Assembly (NCBI RefSeq): GCF_001938985.1
Contig: NZ_MKIN01000023.1
Coordinates: 62,001 to 126,000, forward strand
Source of the DNA: Gillisella taibaishanensis
Lineage (GTDB): Bacteria; Pseudomonadota; Alphaproteobacteria; Rhizobiales; Rhizobiaceae
DNA: 64,000 nucleotides
Reading direction: 5' to 3'
Positions 63,295-64,000 of this stretch are shown here, one piece after another. The notes beneath the pieces are model-generated. The model was not told the DNA's origin. It worked only from the letters and a program-made list of their open reading frames with translations, and searched no databases. Both the position numbers and the translations under genes were made by a program. Position 1 is the stretch's first letter. Every line of letters begins with the position of its first letter.

Positions 63295-64000
63295 CTATTC
63301 CGCCGCCTCCAGCTTGCCGACAATGCGACGCGACTGCCGCGACAGATCATCGTAATCCCGCTGCCAATCGGTCGGGCCGTTGGAGGGTGAGACCTGCACT
63401 GCCGTCACCTTGTACTCCGGGCAATTGGTGGCCCAGTCGGAATAGTCAGTCGTGATGACATTGGCCTGCGTATCGGGGTGATGGAAGGTCGTATAGACCA
63501 CACCAGGCGCCACCCGGTCGGTGATCAGTGCCCTTAGCGTCGTATCACCTGAACGGCTGGCGAGCTTGATCCAGTCGCCTTCCTTGATGCCGCGCTGTTC
63601 GGCGTCATGCGGATGGATTTCCAGCCGGTCCTCGCCATGCCAAACGACGTTATCCGTACGCCTCGTCTGCGCGCCGACATTATACTGCGAGAGAATACGG
63701 CCAGTGGTGAGCAGCAGCGGGAAGCGCGGACCGGTACGTTCGTCCGTTGCGACATATTCGGTGCGGATGAACTTGCCCTTACCGCGCACGAAACCGTCGA
63801 CATGCATGATCGGCGATCCCTCTGGATGCTTCTCGTTGCAGGGCCATTGCACCGACCCCTTTTCATCAAGCATCGGATAGGAGACACCGGCAAAGCTCGG
63901 CGTGGTCGCGGCAATCTCGTCCATGATCTGCGACGGATGCGTATAGTTCCAAGGCAGCCCCATGGCCTGCGCCATTTTCTGGGTGACTTCCCAGTCGCTA
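63295..64000 (-). CDS. fdsA: Formate dehydrogenase alpha subunit, C-terminal part (5' end outside window)
   Basis: The last 235 or so residues of a molybdopterin oxidoreductase; the frame is open to the right edge. The molybdopterin dinucleotide-binding domain shows LLTTGRILSQYNVGAQTRR, EIHPHDAEQRGIKEGD and GVVYTTFHHPDTQANVIT, typical for FdsA/FdhF of NAD-linked formate dehydrogenase. The N-terminal iron-sulphur and catalytic parts lie outside. The end CPEYKVTAVQV and the fdhD-fdsD neighbours support FdsA. Confidence 0.9.
   Translation of the reverse strand, partial: SDWEVTQKMAQAMGLPWNYTHPSQIMDEIAATTPSFAGVSYPMLDEKGSVQWPCNEKHPEGSPIMHVDGFVRGKGKFIRTEYVATDERTGPRFPLLLTTGRILSQYNVGAQTRRTDNVVWHGEDRLEIHPHDAEQRGIKEGDWIKLASRSGDTTLRALITDRVAPGVVYTTFHHPDTQANVITTDYSDWATNCPEYKVTAVQVSPSNGPTDWQRDYDDLSRQSRRIVGKLEAAE

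Overview
The window looks like a piece of the primary chromosome of a member of the Rhizobiaceae (Rhizobium/Agrobacterium/Allorhizobium/Sinorhizobium group). I infer this from the GC-rich coding, the rhizobial set visNR-fliF plus icpA-cheS-cheY1-cheA-cheW-cheR-cheB-cheY2-cheD-cheT, the aerobic cobaltochelatase genes cobS-cobT next to a J-domain gene and bolA, the C4-type ALA synthase hemA, CpdR, and the families TIGR02302, DUF2125 and DUF3108. I cannot name the species from the sequence alone. I see no insertion sequence, prophage, CRISPR array or foreign-looking island. Almost everything is core chromosome, and the density of genes is high.

Layout. 1-8.7 kb: the 3' part of a TIGR02302 gene, cpdR, hpt, a small membrane protein, then the divergent cell-division and envelope set ftsE-ftsX-ydcF-like-plsC, a ChaC-type gamma-glutamylcyclotransferase and a DUF2125 protein. 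8.8-16.9 kb: tyrC-hisC, a methyltransferase divergent from a glyoxalase II gene with a cupin, cytochrome b561, a YddG-like exporter, DUF3108, rpmB and a queuosine-precursor transporter. Three consecutive hairpins lie at 12981-13101. 16.9-24.3 kb: a phytase-like secreted protein, cobT, cobS, the J-domain gene, bolA, aroB, aroK and a 50-residue membrane protein. 24.3-33.6 kb: xerD, accA, an L,D-transpeptidase lipoprotein coupled to a TusA-like protein, a COG0523 metallochaperone GTPase with a D,D-carboxypeptidase, an M20 amidohydrolase, tRNA-Arg(CCT) and an AI-2E transporter.

33.6-46.1 kb is the motility and chemotaxis block, all on the minus strand. It holds the che operon (ten genes, mostly with 1- or 4-base overlaps), then fliF, visN and visR. 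The operon starts with a soluble globin-type receptor in which the residue aligned with the proximal haem histidine of HemAT appears to be glutamine. It ends with a CheT-like protein that carries the DXXXQ motif. 46.4-60.2 kb: a tiny membrane ORF, dxr, a serine beta-lactamase-fold esterase, hemA with a putative FNR box, a glycine-zipper lipoprotein, tamA-tamB, and a second chemotaxis pair (soluble double-PAS receptor plus CheW). 60.2-64 kb: the end of a formate dehydrogenase operon (fdsA partial, fdhD, fdsD) followed by an oxalate/formate-type MFS transporter that carries an extra C-terminal transmembrane segment.

How it works together. The chemotaxis block codes for a full excitation and adaptation circuit: receptor, CheA/CheW, two CheY proteins, the methyltransferase, methylesterase and deamidase, and the accessory proteins CheS and CheT. 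VisN and VisR are the usual top-level flagellar activators. Envelope genes recur across the window (FtsEX, PlsC, L,D-transpeptidase, D,D-carboxypeptidase, TamAB, Dxr for undecaprenyl precursors). No clearly novel multi-gene system is evident. The most interesting leads are the apparently haem-less globin receptor, the spacing and signals around cheT, the receptor-CheW pair beside tamAB, and the hairpin cluster near 13 kb.
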